Shown here in pieces: positions 63,819 through 64,000 of a stretch of 64,000 nucleotides of DNA. A model generated the notes under the pieces. It was not told the origin of the DNA. It searched no databases and saw nothing but the letters and a program-made list of their open reading frames with translations. Each line of letters begins with the position of its first letter. The stretch's first letter is position 1. The stretch spans positions 1 to 64,000 of the forward strand of contig JADGJT010000104.1 of NCBI GenBank assembly GCA_027604005.1. The letters are read 5' to 3'. Origin of the DNA: Dinochytrium kinnereticum (taxonomy: Eukaryota; Chytridiomycota; Chytridiomycetes; Chytridiales; Chytridiaceae). The translations under genes were made by a program, and so were the position numbers.

Positions 63819-64000
63819 ATAGTTTTTTTCTCTTCTTCTTCTTCATCACTCCCGTTATTCTTTGGCTTTGGTTTTGGGGAGGGGAGGTTTGTTGTTTGTT
63901 GGTTTTTTCTTTTATTATTTTGTGTGTTTGTTTAGGTTGACGATGTGTGTGTGGGGAGGAGGTCGTTTCTCTTTAAGCTATTGTCAAAAGCTTCATTCTT
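63819..64000. other. 3' region of copy E
   Basis: T-rich sequence after the copy E stop codon, up to the window edge. No further gene is visible. Confidence 0.6.

Overview
The window reads as nuclear DNA of a fungus. The genes are protein-coding, interrupted by many short GT-AG introns of about 45-150 bp, and packed on both strands with gaps of a few hundred bases. Several products are fungal hallmarks: ATG13 with its long Ser-rich tail, a HAK/KUP-type potassium transporter, mitochondrial cytochrome c1 and a Doa10-type ubiquitin ligase. An early-diverging (chytrid-like) fungus is my best guess. This is inference, and no marker gene here settles it. I found no tRNA, rRNA, CRISPR array or intact mobile element.

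Layout. 1-5.7 kb: a Kin4-like Ser/Thr kinase running off the left edge, an unresolved stretch, and an unrecognised multi-exon gene. 6.3-19.2 kb: a HAK potassium transporter, converging on a very large Doa10/MARCH6 RING-CH ligase; a divergent casein kinase 2 alpha; and prefoldin subunit 4. 20.2-32.2 kb: all minus strand, with a secreted RNase T2, a large low-complexity SPRY protein, a membrane-anchored GH26-like protein that lacks a key catalytic residue, and a PrpF-family isomerase. 33.2-40.7 kb: all plus strand, with cytochrome c1, ATG13 and a short cysteine-rich metallothionein-like gene.

The last third (about 42.0-63.8 kb) is dominated by one gene family in five copies, called A to E here (A-D minus strand, E plus strand). 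Each copy has a variable low-complexity N-terminal half and a conserved core. The core holds three Cys/His clusters that look like zinc sites: a CxxC/CxxC module around an LxLxGD motif, a second CxxC...CxxC module ending in PEFGVEVxCxxC, and a CxKCGGGxxWRxGxWRP...KTCxLxH module. A long conserved C-terminal domain that I do not recognise follows. One intron sits at the same codon and phase in all five copies. A, B and C also share a basic N-terminus and an SSIDI(L/I)G motif. D and E are divergent head-to-head neighbours. The architecture suggests a nuclear, nucleic-acid-binding family that expanded locally. I can assign no known family, so this is the best candidate for an undescribed system.

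Most remaining genes are housekeeping or stress functions (ion uptake, ER quality control, autophagy, chaperone, respiration, metal binding) and do not form an obvious pathway. Exon boundaries were worked out by reading frame, GT-AG rule and protein continuity, with no transcript data, so small exons and start codons may be off.
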